Part shown: in pieces, positions 16,321 through 24,504 of the stretch
Layout: every line of letters starts with the position of its first letter
Numbering within the stretch: the stretch's first letter is position 1
Origin: Sphingobacteriaceae bacterium
Lineage (GTDB): Bacteria > Bacteroidota > Bacteroidia > B-17B0 > Aurantibacillaceae
NCBI GenBank assembly: GCA_016715905.1
Contig: JADJXI010000003.1
Coordinates: 620,001-684,000, forward strand
DNA length: 64,000 nt
Reading direction: 5' to 3'
Position numbers and translations under genes: made by a program
Notes under the pieces: generated by a model
The model's database searches: none
What the model was told of the DNA's origin: nothing
What the model saw: only the letters and a program-made list of their open reading frames with translations

Positions 16321-17001
16321 ATGAAAAAAATATTCGCAATTATTATACTGGCAAATTTCACATTATTAAAATCCCAGTCCTTAATTCCAAATGCTAAAAT
16401 GGCCTTGTTAAATGGTACGGTTACAAATTTTAAAGGGAAAATTTTGGCCAACGAAATTATTTTTTTTGCCAATGAAAAAAACAAATCACTCTACAAAGCA
16501 CACACTGATGCGCGCGGAAAATTTCAGATTTTAATTCCGGTGAATGCCGTTTATGCTTTGAAATACAAAAATTTTACAAGTGATGTGGAATACACCAAAA
16601 TGAATGTGCCGGCTGATGCCGATGCAACTTATAAGGTGCAGATTAAAATTGATCCGCCCAAAGATTATATTTTAAGCAATGTTTATTTTGACACCGGAAA
16701 ATCAAGTTTAAAACCCAGCTCAAGTAAAGCGCTGAATGATTTAGTGGAAGTTTTGAAGTTAAAATCGAGCATGGTTATCGAAATTCAAGGACATACGGAT
16801 GATGTAGGCCAAGCCGGAGATAATTTACGTTTATCGCAACAACGTGCGGAAGCCGTGAAAACTTATCTTAGCCAGAAAGGTATTGCAGCTAAACGAATAC
16901 GGGCGGTTGGTTACGGTTCATTGGAGCCTATTGCAGATAATTCAAGCGAGGAGGGCAGATCGAAAAACAGAAGAACCAGTTTGAAAGTGATCAGCGAATG
17001 A
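16321..17001 (+). CDS. OmpA-family peptidoglycan-binding protein
   Basis: 226 aa. Signal peptide (MKKIFAIIILANFTLLKSQ), a beta-sandwich of about 70 residues, and a C-terminal OmpA domain with VYFDTGKSSLKPSSSKAL, EIQGHTDDVGQAGDNLRLS and the end GRSKNRRTSLKV. The Asp and Arg that grip diaminopimelate are in the LSQQRAEAV and NRR regions. It is shorter than full outer-membrane barrels and has no barrel, so it is probably periplasmic or outer-membrane tethered. Confidence 0.87.
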   Translation: MKKIFAIIILANFTLLKSQSLIPNAKMALLNGTVTNFKGKILANEIIFFANEKNKSLYKAHTDARGKFQILIPVNAVYALKYKNFTSDVEYTKMNVPADADATYKVQIKIDPPKDYILSNVYFDTGKSSLKPSSSKALNDLVEVLKLKSSMVIEIQGHTDDVGQAGDNLRLSQQRAEAVKTYLSQKGIAAKRIRAVGYGSLEPIADNSSEEGRSKNRRTSLKVISE

Positions 17002-17002
17002 A

Positions 17003-17575
17003 CTAGTGTGAACCCCAACGGTAACTGGGATTTTCTAAACCCGCTAAATCAATTATACGGTTAACTACTGTCATTGCTACTTCATCAATCGATTTTGGGT
17101 TATTGTAAAATGATGGCGAAGCTGGACAGATAATTGCTCCTGCTTCGGTAACGGTCTTCATGTTGTTGATGTGAATTAAACTTAAAGGCGTATCGCGTGT
17201 TACTAAAATTAATTTTCTTCGTTCTTTTAGAATAACATCGGCTGCTCTGGTGATTAAATCATTACTGATTCCTGTCGATATTCTGGCCAAAGTTCCCATG
17301 CTACACGGACAAATAATCATAGTATTGTATTGGGCTGAACCGCTGGCAAATGGTGCATAAAAATCCATTTTGCTGTATAATTTTACGCCCTCCGGTAATT
17401 GAAACTCCTCCTGCAATTCTTCTTTCCAAACCGTGTTAGCATTATCACTCATCACCAAAGCCAATTCTTCAATTTGATTATTTAAAGCGCCAAGACGATG
17501 TAAAAGTAATTTGGCATAAATACTTCCGCTGGCACCGGTAATGGCTACCACCATTTTATTTTTCTTCGGGTTCAC
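17003..17575 (-). CDS. ubiX: UbiX-family flavin prenyltransferase
   Basis: 190 aa. Makes prenylated FMN for UbiD-type decarboxylases. Motifs present: ITGASGSIYAKLLL (FMN-binding), CPCSMGTLARISTG, NDLITRAADVILKERR and RDTPLSLIHINNM. In organisms using the futalosine route the UbiX-like partner (MqnM) serves the late decarboxylase MqnL, and mqnE lies three genes upstream in the same operon, which suggests that role here. The start overlaps the PorT-like gene by 20 bp. Confidence 0.9.
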   Translation of the reverse strand: MNPKKNKMVVAITGASGSIYAKLLLHRLGALNNQIEELALVMSDNANTVWKEELQEEFQLPEGVKLYSKMDFYAPFASGSAQYNTMIICPCSMGTLARISTGISNDLITRAADVILKERRKLILVTRDTPLSLIHINNMKTVTEAGAIICPASPSFYNNPKSIDEVAMTVVNRIIDLAGLENPSYRWGSH

Positions 17576-18272
17576 GATTTTTTTTCTTTAAGTCGAGTTT
17601 ATATCCAATCATAAAGGTAAGCACATTGTTGTATAATCCCTTATTAAAAAATGCGGCAACGGCATTGGGGTAAAATACGGCATTGGCAATTACCCCGTAA
17701 CTTCGAATGGGCGTAATGGAATTGGAGGAACGTACTTCTACAAAAAATTTCTTTTTGATTAATTTACCCAAGGCAATATTCAAACCCAGTTCATAATTCT
17801 CAAAGGGATAAACACCGGTCCAATCTCCTCTTTCCGTTTCTTCGTAATATGAAATTAAGTAAGCAAAAGATGGACCACCACATAAATAAAAATCTTTATT
17901 CAGCTGTAAGTTGAGTGACAAAGGTAAATCCAGATAATTCAGATTCACAAAGTAAAAACTATAATCGTTTTTTTCGGGATTGGGATTGTGGCGCGAGCCT
18001 TTTTGAGAAAAATAGAAACCCTGATCTATACTTAATCTTTTACTCAATCGGGCATTTACCGATAAGCCACCAAACACACCGGCTTTATTAAATCCGTTGT
18101 AACTGTCGCCATGTATTTGCGCGCCGTTTAAACCAATTGCGGGACGCAAAGAAAAAACATTTTCTTTTTGGTCTTGCGCAAAAGCGTTCATATTTGAAAT
18201 GAGGAGAAACAGTGCCCCTAAATAATACGGACAAAAAAAGTGACGGAGAATATTATTTTTCTTTTTTATCAA
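17556..18272 (-). CDS. PorT-family outer membrane beta-barrel protein
   Basis: 238 aa. A signal region ending in MNAFAQ is followed by alternating hydrophobic strands typical of an eight-stranded barrel (SIDQGFYFSQKGSRHNP, VNLNYLDLPLSLNLQL, YLCGGPSFAYLISY). The N-L-x-Y-L-D-L-P segment is characteristic of the Bacteroidota PorT/outer-membrane beta-barrel family. Whether it is the T9SS protein PorT itself is not settled. It starts immediately after the DUF3078 stop. Confidence 0.75.
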   Translation of the reverse strand: MIKKKNNILRHFFCPYYLGALFLLISNMNAFAQDQKENVFSLRPAIGLNGAQIHGDSYNGFNKAGVFGGLSVNARLSKRLSIDQGFYFSQKGSRHNPNPEKNDYSFYFVNLNYLDLPLSLNLQLNKDFYLCGGPSFAYLISYYEETERGDWTGVYPFENYELGLNIALGKLIKKKFFVEVRSSNSITPIRSYGVIANAVFYPNAVAAFFNKGLYNNVLTFMIGYKLDLKKKNREPEEK

Positions 18273-19199
18273 TTAAAATTTATATCCGAATCCAATGGCA
18301 AAAGTTGAAATAATTTGGACACGCGGACCAAAAATATCATTCTTATGATCATACTTACCATCCTGATTCCAATCGCGTTTTATAGTAATATCATCATCAT
18401 ATAACATTTGAGATATGATTGTAGCCGTAAAATATTTATTCAGTTTAAAAGTGATTAAGTTATTAAACACGATGTCAATATTTTCGGGATTGTTCATGTA
18501 ATTCGAGAATAAATCGAGATAAGAGTCAACGTTTACATGTTTTCCAATGTCTTTTTTAAATTTCAAAATGAATCTTCCTCCAAATTCCGTTCTGGTTTTT
18601 TTACCCGGAGTGATTATTTTTCCGGCAGTATCCAAAACGGCTTTTTCCACACCGTAGGCGCCGGCATCGGCCAGGTATTGTCTGTCAACCACGGTTATTT
18701 TTCCGGCAAGAGGTGCAAAAGTAGCGGTGAAATATTGTGTTGGTTTAAAATCAAGACCAATGGCCAACTGAATATATCCGGGCGACATAAAATCAGAAGT
18801 AGCATCGCCTGCAATAGAATCGCCCACATAATTATAACCCGGTGCTAATTGTGAACGAAAATCGGCCTGTGCCGCATAAAACCAATATTTATTAAATGCA
18901 TTGAGATTATATTTGGTGACAGCAAATAACTGATCAATATTCTTTTTAAAAATTTTGGCTTCACCGGGTTTTATTAATCCGTATTGCGCATCAATTTTAT
19001 TCAGCCAATAATGTTTTCCTTTTTTGTATTCTAATTGCGCATTGATAATGGCATTGATGGCCACATTGTCTTGTCCACCACCTTGCCAATTACTTAATGC
19101 CGTTTGGCTGGCATTTAAGCCGAGAAATCCGGTAGATTTCCAAGAGGTGTCTTTTTGCGTTTTGGTTTTTAAAGAATCGGGATTTGCATTTTGCCCCAT
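18273..19199 (-). CDS. DUF3078 family outer-membrane protein, 5' end apparently frameshifted
   Basis: 308 aa from the in-frame ATG at 19199, beginning MGQNANPDSLK. DUF3078 features are clear (TGFLGLNASQTALSNWQGGG, a barrel-like strand pattern, ending AIGFGYKF). Such proteins need a signal peptide. Upstream, an ATG at 19241-19243 lies one base after the mqnE stop and would give MKKTALLFCLISIFAMGQ if the A-run at 19235-19240 had seven rather than six A. As written, that frame stops after nine codons. A one-base deletion, slippage or sequencing error is therefore likely at this point. Confidence 0.8.
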   Translation of the reverse strand: MGQNANPDSLKTKTQKDTSWKSTGFLGLNASQTALSNWQGGGQDNVAINAIINAQLEYKKGKHYWLNKIDAQYGLIKPGEAKIFKKNIDQLFAVTKYNLNAFNKYWFYAAQADFRSQLAPGYNYVGDSIAGDATSDFMSPGYIQLAIGLDFKPTQYFTATFAPLAGKITVVDRQYLADAGAYGVEKAVLDTAGKIITPGKKTRTEFGGRFILKFKKDIGKHVNVDSYLDLFSNYMNNPENIDIVFNNLITFKLNKYFTATIISQMLYDDDITIKRDWNQDGKYDHKNDIFGPRVQIISTFAIGFGYKF

Positions 19200-19244
19200 G
19201 GCAAAAATGGAAATTAAACAGAAAAGCAGTGCGGTTTTTTCATT

Positions 19245-20384
19245 TTAAGTATATGTTTTTTTTATGTTGTATAAAGTATCGCGTTCAACAGGAATGCGAT
19301 TTACATTTTGAATGAGTTCCACTAATTGTTCGGTAGTAAGTTTTGGATTTTGTTCTTCGGCGCCGGCCATGCTGTAAATTTTGGTGGTATCATCAATAGT
19401 TCCGTCTAAATCATCTGTGCCGAAATTGAGGGAGAGCTGTGCAGTTTTTCTCCCAATCATAGCCCAATACGCTTTAATGTGATCAAAATTATCCAAATAA
19501 ATTCGGGAGATGGCGTAATTTCGCAGGTCTTCAATTACACTCACTTCGGGCACATGAGCCATTTCGTTTTCCTTATTGCGAAATTTTAGGGGAATGAAGG
19601 CATTGAATCCTTTAGTTTTGTCTTGCAATTGTCTTAACCTGTCCATATGATCAATGCGATGTTCAAAGCTTTCTATATGTCCGTACAGCATGGTTGCGTT
19701 AGAGAAATTTCCCATTTGGTGCCAGGTTTCATGAATTTCAAGCCATTCTTCCGCTGTACATTTACCTCCGGCAATTTGGTCGCGTATTGTTTTATCAAAA
19801 ATTTCAGCGCCTCCTCCGGGTAAACTGTCTAATCCTGCATTTTTCATAATTTGCAATCCTTCTTTATAAGAAAGTTTTGCTTTTTTAAATATGTAATGAA
19901 ATTCAACCGGGGTTAATGCTTTAATGTGTAAATCGGGACGGTGTTCTTTAATTCGTTGAAATAATTCGGTATAAAATGCAAGATCTTGTTTAGGTACTAC
20001 GCCTCCCGTGATATGTACTTCAGAAACATTTTTTCCATCGTATTTTTTAATGATGTCCATTATTTCATTCACGCTCAATTCCCATCCGTCTGTTCTGTTT
20101 TTTATTAAACGAGAGTAGGAGCAGAAGGAGCAGGAGTAAACACAAACGTTAGTGGGCTCTACATGAAAGTTGTGATTAAAATAAACCAAATTGCCATTTT
20201 TCTTTTCCCGAATAAAATTAGCCAGTGTTCCTAAGAAACCTAGTTCACCATGCTTATATAAATAAACGCCCTCTTCAAATGAAATGCGTTGTTGAGCTAA
20301 TACTTTATTTGCAATTTTTTGCAGCGTATCATCGAGGCCTTTGAATAGGGAGGGATTTAAGTTTTTAGCAGGTGCAATTGACAT
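19245..20384 (-). CDS. mqnE: Aminofutalosine synthase MqnE
   Basis: 379 aa radical SAM enzyme of the futalosine route to menaquinone; it joins the enolpyruvyl benzoate ether (MqnA product) to SAM-derived adenosine. The cluster motif CVYSCSFCSY (CxxxCxxC) is near residue 77, followed by EVHITGGVVP and LPGGGAEIFD. Length and motif set distinguish it from MqnC, though I have not aligned the two. It leads an operon with the DUF3078, PorT-like and ubiX genes. Confidence 0.88.
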   Translation of the reverse strand: MSIAPAKNLNPSLFKGLDDTLQKIANKVLAQQRISFEEGVYLYKHGELGFLGTLANFIREKKNGNLVYFNHNFHVEPTNVCVYSCSFCSYSRLIKNRTDGWELSVNEIMDIIKKYDGKNVSEVHITGGVVPKQDLAFYTELFQRIKEHRPDLHIKALTPVEFHYIFKKAKLSYKEGLQIMKNAGLDSLPGGGAEIFDKTIRDQIAGGKCTAEEWLEIHETWHQMGNFSNATMLYGHIESFEHRIDHMDRLRQLQDKTKGFNAFIPLKFRNKENEMAHVPEVSVIEDLRNYAISRIYLDNFDHIKAYWAMIGRKTAQLSLNFGTDDLDGTIDDTTKIYSMAGAEEQNPKLTTEQLVELIQNVNRIPVERDTLYNIKKTYT

Positions 20385-20410
20385 GGGTTAAAGGTAAGAA
20401 ATAGATAAAT

Positions 20411-20445
20411 AAAAAAACCCCCGTTGCAACGAGGGTTTTTTAAAA
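20411..20445. terminator. Intrinsic terminator, probably bidirectional
   Basis: Around the stem CGTTGCAACG the arms extend to AAAAACCC and GGGTTTTTT with one mismatch each side. It lies just past the stop of the small Cys/Lys-rich gene (minus strand) and before mqnE. Confidence 0.8.
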
Positions 20446-20459
20446 TGTTTAAAAAGAAA

Positions 20460-20687
20460 CTATTTTTCTTTTTCAGAAGATGTTTCAGCTGAAGCTTCAG
20501 CTTTTTTCTTGCAACAAGATTTTCCTTCAGCTTTTGCGCAACCTTCTTTCTTTTCACCTGCACAAGCTTTTGCTTCTTTTTTGCAACATTCCTTTTTCTT
20601 TTTTCCTTTATCGTCGTCACCACAATTTGCGAATGCAGAAGTTGCGAATAAACCGGCGAATGCTGCTAATAATAATACTTTTTTCAT
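20460..20687 (-). CDS. Small secreted Cys- and Lys-rich protein
   Basis: 75 aa. Signal peptide MKKVLLLAAFAGLFATSAFA, then about 55 residues rich in Lys, Glu and Ala with cysteine pairs (ECCKK, SCCKK) and single Cys; seven Cys in all in the mature part. No known domain. The composition would suit metal binding or a structural role, but this is a guess. An overlapping frame on the same strand is only a composition artefact. It has its own terminator. Confidence 0.7.
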   Translation of the reverse strand: MKKVLLLAAFAGLFATSAFANCGDDDKGKKKKECCKKEAKACAGEKKEGCAKAEGKSCCKKKAEASAETSSEKEK

Positions 20688-20763
20688 AATAAATTTGTTT
20701 AAACTAGTTTAGTCAAAGTTAATAATAATAATGTCGGAAAAATGTTAAATTATTACAAGTTAA

Positions 20764-21363
20764 TTAACGTAAATCAACAATATCTAATACTACTAAAATG
20801 GCAAATAGCCAATATAGGAGTATAAAATGCAATAATAGATCAATCCAAAAATTGAGTGTTATATCGCCATCGTGTAAATAAACAGCAATTAAGGCCAAAA
20901 TAGGAAACAGTGATAAAATAACCAGTACAACAATATTAACGTCGCTGTCCTTTTTATTTTTGGAATTAATTAAGCTTATAGAATCATGCGTCTTCAACAG
21001 TTTTGAAATGTTAATTTGATTAGACGTAGAAGTATATCCTAATTCAGGATTTGCTGGGTTGTTTAGTTTTGATTGTTTTTTAATAAAGTTTTTAGCCTTT
21101 AGTTTCATTTCAGGAGATTGATTTATTGAAGCAACAACAGGCTGCTGTATAAATTCATCAGAAGGGACATTGTTAATTACTACAACTTCCGGTTTTTCAA
21201 GTTCTACTTTGGATTGTGATTTAGATTGAATAGTGGTGTTTTTTTGTTTACCGCTATGAGCAATATAATAACCTTTATTGTACTTTCTTTTTACTATGCC
21301 GATTTTGCTGGAACAAGAAGCCAACATTAAAACGGCCAAACAGGCGATCGCTAAATTTTTCAT
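20764..21363 (-). CDS. Lipoprotein with C-terminal YqaE/Pmp3-like membrane segment
   Basis: 199 aa. A lipobox (LAVLMLASCSSK) heads a polar region of about 120 residues, and the end has two membrane helices separated by a short loop (VVLVILSLFPILALIAVYLH; LHFILLYWLFAILVVLDIV). The pair resembles the YqaE/Pmp3 proteolipid fold with its P-x-x-A turn. The same lipobox-plus-Pmp3 combination is seen in other Bacteroidota as a hypothetical protein. Function unknown, possibly membrane-potential or stress related. Confidence 0.65.
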   Translation of the reverse strand: MKNLAIACLAVLMLASCSSKIGIVKRKYNKGYYIAHSGKQKNTTIQSKSQSKVELEKPEVVVINNVPSDEFIQQPVVASINQSPEMKLKAKNFIKKQSKLNNPANPELGYTSTSNQINISKLLKTHDSISLINSKNKKDSDVNIVVLVILSLFPILALIAVYLHDGDITLNFWIDLLLHFILLYWLFAILVVLDIVDLR

Positions 21364-21410
21364 ATGAATAGGTTTTGGAGTAAAATTAAAAAAATAATTA
21401 AACCGAAAGA

Positions 21411-22559
21411 CTATTGTTCAAAAAATGCAGTAATAGGATAATGATCTGTTAATGTTTCGCTGCTGCGCGTAAATTTTAAACATTTCAATTTTTCGCTGTG
21501 TAAAATAAAGTCGATTCTGAATTGCGGCCATTTACCGGCATAAGTTCTGCCAAACCCATAGCCTTTCTCCAAAAAACTATCTTCCATGTTTTCGGATAAG
21601 GTTTGGTAGGCATAAGAGGCTGCAGTGTCATTAAAATCTCCGCATAAAATAATTGGATATTTGCAGTTGTTCATATGAGCTTTAACTACATCCACTTGTT
21701 TGCACCGTAAATTAAAGGCTCTTTTTAAGCGCCTCACAATATTTTTACTTTTTTCAATTTCATTACTGGTGTTTTTATCCGACATCATTTCTTCCATAAA
21801 CTTGGTGTCTTTATCACTGAATGAAATAGACTGCAAATGGAGATTATAAACGCGAACGGTATCCGAATTAATGACAAGATCGGTAAATATACAACCGTTA
21901 TTTTCGCTGGTGTTGAATTGAATGGCACCTCTATTGATAATGGGGTATTTACTAAATGTGGCAATTCCCCAATGGTCGGTGCTGTCTTGTGTGAAAATAT
22001 ATTCAACATGATATTCCGGCAATTGAAAAAGTTGAATCACCGTATCAACATTGTGATAATCTTTCGGATTTTCAGAATTGTAAAATTCCTGCAAACAAAG
22101 TATGCCCGGATTGTTTTCGGCCAAATTGGAAAAAATAATCGGCCGGGTTTTTTTATTGTTTTTCCAATTGTATAAGTCAAACAACATGCTGTTATAGGTG
22201 GTTATTTTTATTAATCCGCTTTTATTTACGGATTCATCTTTAGAAAGATTAAAGTACCGCATAGCAGTAGGCATAGCTATAGCCATGGCCATGATTGGAT
22301 AAAGTACAATGTGTTTTAACTGAAATAACCAGTAAAAAATAAATAAAAAATTAATAATAAAGATGAAAGGAAAGGCTAATCCAAAAAAGGCGGGAATCCA
22401 AAAGAGAACAGGGGGTATGTATTTTGCCGAAACGGAAAAAAGCAAACAGAGCATGAAAAAATAATTAATCCAGAGAATAAATTTGTTGAAACGGGAAAGT
22501 TTTTGCTCCCGTTTTAATTCTACATAATCTCTTAAATCGGAAAAATTTATTTTTTTCAA
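21411..22559 (-). CDS. Membrane-anchored endonuclease/exonuclease/phosphatase family protein
   Basis: 382 aa. Three hydrophobic helices in the first 100 residues are followed by an EEP domain: ITTYNSMLFDLY (N-x-x-x metal site), ILCLQEFYN (catalytic Glu), CGDFNDT and the final LTDHYPITAFF (Asp-His). Substrates of this fold range from DNA to phospholipids; the membrane anchor favours a lipid or envelope substrate, by inference. It lies 8 bp downstream of map on the same strand. Confidence 0.82.
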   Translation of the reverse strand: MKKINFSDLRDYVELKREQKLSRFNKFILWINYFFMLCLLFSVSAKYIPPVLFWIPAFFGLAFPFIFIINFLFIFYWLFQLKHIVLYPIMAMAIAMPTAMRYFNLSKDESVNKSGLIKITTYNSMLFDLYNWKNNKKTRPIIFSNLAENNPGILCLQEFYNSENPKDYHNVDTVIQLFQLPEYHVEYIFTQDSTDHWGIATFSKYPIINRGAIQFNTSENNGCIFTDLVINSDTVRVYNLHLQSISFSDKDTKFMEEMMSDKNTSNEIEKSKNIVRRLKRAFNLRCKQVDVVKAHMNNCKYPIILCGDFNDTAASYAYQTLSENMEDSFLEKGYGFGRTYAGKWPQFRIDFILHSEKLKCLKFTRSSETLTDHYPITAFFEQ

Positions 22560-22566
22560 AATAAGT

Positions 22567-23364
22567 TTACTTTATTGAAGCGATTGCTTCTTCAATGAAT
22601 AAATAGCTGCTTAATATTTCAGGTTTCCCATCGATAATAGCCACATCATGCTCATAATGCGCGCTTGGTTTACCATCTGCAGTAACAATGGTCCATCCGT
22701 CTTTTAATTGTTTAATATCTTTTTTACCCATATTAATCATGGGTTCAATGGCAAAAACCATTCCATCTTTTAATTTGGGTCCGTCTGTTTTCTTACCATA
22801 ATTGGGTACTTCGGGTTCTTCGTGTAAATTTTTTCCTAAGCCATGTCCTACCAATTCTCTAACTACACCAAATCCGTTTTTTTCGGCATGTTGTTGTATG
22901 GCAAAACTAATGTCTCCAACTCGATTGCCGCTAATCATTTGTGCTATTCCTAAATAAAGACATTCTTTGGTAACCTCCATTAATTTCCGAACTTCCGGTT
23001 TTACTTCTCCCACAGCAAAAGTATAAGCGTGATCGCCATAAAATCCGTTTTTCTTCACCCCGCAATCCACCGAAATAATATCTCCTTCTTTTAAGGGATT
23101 ATTGGTGGGTATACCGTGCACAACAGCTTCATTAATGGATATGCATAAAGTGGCCGGAAAATCAATTCCACCGCTTGCGCTTTTGTAACCTTTAAATGCA
23201 GGAACGCCGCCATTATCTCTAATATACTCTTCAGCTAACTTATCTAAAAAGAGGGGTGTAACACCGGGTTTAACTTCACGGGCAATCAATCCTAATGTAC
23301 GCGAAACCATCAGTGCTGATTCGCGCATCAATTCAATTTCTTCTCTGTTTTTTAAATAAATCAT
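22567..23364 (-). CDS. map: Methionine aminopeptidase, type I
   Basis: 265 aa. Removes the initiator Met from nascent proteins. The five metal ligands are visible: Asp in ISVDCGVKKNGFYGDH (two Asp), His in ELVGHGLGKNLHEEP, Glu in FAIEPMINMG and Glu in the last block (SAHYEHDVAI region). His in EAVVHGIPT is the conserved substrate-binding His. It overlaps the HAD gene upstream by 4 bp. Confidence 0.94.
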   Translation of the reverse strand: MIYLKNREEIELMRESALMVSRTLGLIAREVKPGVTPLFLDKLAEEYIRDNGGVPAFKGYKSASGGIDFPATLCISINEAVVHGIPTNNPLKEGDIISVDCGVKKNGFYGDHAYTFAVGEVKPEVRKLMEVTKECLYLGIAQMISGNRVGDISFAIQQHAEKNGFGVVRELVGHGLGKNLHEEPEVPNYGKKTDGPKLKDGMVFAIEPMINMGKKDIKQLKDGWTIVTADGKPSAHYEHDVAIIDGKPEILSSYLFIEEAIASIK

Positions 23365-23822
23365 TTTCCGAATAATTTTTTAAATAATCCTCCACTTTCT
23401 CCTTTGTTATAATTATGATGTGCTTCCGCATTTTTTAATTGATGTAAAAAATCTCCACCTTCGGGATGTAAGTGTTGCCAAACCTCACTCCATCCTAAAA
23501 ATCCGCCCACGTTTCTATCGTCAATATATATATCGGCTATAATTTTTCTGGAAATATTTTCATCCAGCACTTCTTCGGGATAATTTTTATTCACGGCATA
23601 AAACTCAACACCGTTTTGTTTACAATATTCCACAGCTTCATCTAATGTTTTACCGGCTCTGTATGTCCATAGTATTAAACGATGTCCTTTTTTTTGTAAT
23701 TCTTTTAATGTAGCAAAAGCAAATAACATTTCTTTTCCGATTGCCGGATATTTATGTTCAACAACAGTGCCGTCAAAATCTACGGCAATTATTTTTCCTT
23801 CGTTGCTTAATAAGTTGCTCAT
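23361..23822 (-). CDS. HAD-superfamily protein, BT0820-like
   Basis: 153 aa. The HAD motif I is IAVDFDGTVVEHKYP, motif II is LILWTYRAG and the acidic motif IV is ADIYIDDRNVGG. This compact capless form is a common Bacteroidota family for which the physiological phosphate ester is unknown. It lies between gpmA and map with overlaps or 1-bp gaps, so all three are probably one transcript. Confidence 0.82.
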   Translation of the reverse strand: MSNLLSNEGKIIAVDFDGTVVEHKYPAIGKEMLFAFATLKELQKKGHRLILWTYRAGKTLDEAVEYCKQNGVEFYAVNKNYPEEVLDENISRKIIADIYIDDRNVGGFLGWSEVWQHLHPEGGDFLHQLKNAEAHHNYNKGESGGLFKKLFGK

Positions 23823-23823
23823 T

Positions 23824-24429
23824 TTATAAATTTTTTACGGATTGAATACTCATATCGTTGTTTAATTCGTAAAGGCGGGGTTGAGCGGTTCCTATTTCAA
23901 ATTCTAATATTTGCGCGGGTGTCATCTTTTCCAAATACATAATCAAGGCACGTAAACTATTGCCATGGGCTGTAATAATTACATTTTTACCCGCCTTTAA
24001 TTTGGGAACAATTTCTTTTTCGAAATAGGGAAGTACTCTTTCTGCTGTATCTTTTAAACTTTCGCCATTAGGCGGTGGAATATCAAAACTTCTTCTCCAT
24101 ATTTTCACCTGATCGTCTCCGTATTTTTTTGCGGTTTCTGCTTTATCCAATCCCTGCAAGTCACCATACATTCTTTCATTTAAAGCTGCATCGTAAATTG
24201 GAGTAAGTGGAGTATGACCTGCAGCCTGCATGGCCAGTGTTAAGGTTTTTTGCGCGCGGATGAGGGCAGAGGAGTAAGCATAATCAAATTGAAAGCCTTT
24301 AATTTTTTCACCTGCAGTTTTTGCTTCTTCAATTCCTTTTGGTGATAAATCTACATCCACCCATCCGGTAAATTTATTTTCCAGATTCCAAACACTTTGT
24401 CCGTGACGAAATATTACTAATTGTGCCAT
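23824..24429 (-). CDS. gpmA: 2,3-bisphosphoglycerate-dependent phosphoglycerate mutase
   Basis: 201 aa from the ATG at 24429 (MAQLVIFRHG); a TTG fifteen bases earlier is less likely. The phospho-His is in IFRHGQSVWNLENKFTGW, the acid Glu in ALNERMYGDLQGLDK and the second His in TAHGNSLRAL. It interconverts 3- and 2-phosphoglycerate in glycolysis. The chain is shorter than the 250-aa enzymes of Enterobacteria because of a missing C-terminal stretch, as in other short bacterial dPGMs. Confidence 0.91.
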   Translation of the reverse strand: MAQLVIFRHGQSVWNLENKFTGWVDVDLSPKGIEEAKTAGEKIKGFQFDYAYSSALIRAQKTLTLAMQAAGHTPLTPIYDAALNERMYGDLQGLDKAETAKKYGDDQVKIWRRSFDIPPPNGESLKDTAERVLPYFEKEIVPKLKAGKNVIITAHGNSLRALIMYLEKMTPAQILEFEIGTAQPRLYELNNDMSIQSVKNL

Positions 24430-24504
24430 AATTTCAATGGCCAAATATAAGATTTAATTAAAAATGAATCGGGTAAAAAAATACCTAATTTTTAAATAGA
24501 AATG

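Noticed and set aside
16185..16484. 99-codon minus-strand frame
   Set aside because: It overlaps the start of the OmpA-like gene on the opposite strand and has no recognisable features.
20357..20623. 88-codon minus-strand frame overlapping the Cys/Lys-rich gene
   Set aside because: It is the same DNA in another frame, extends through the terminator into mqnE, and lacks a signal peptide.
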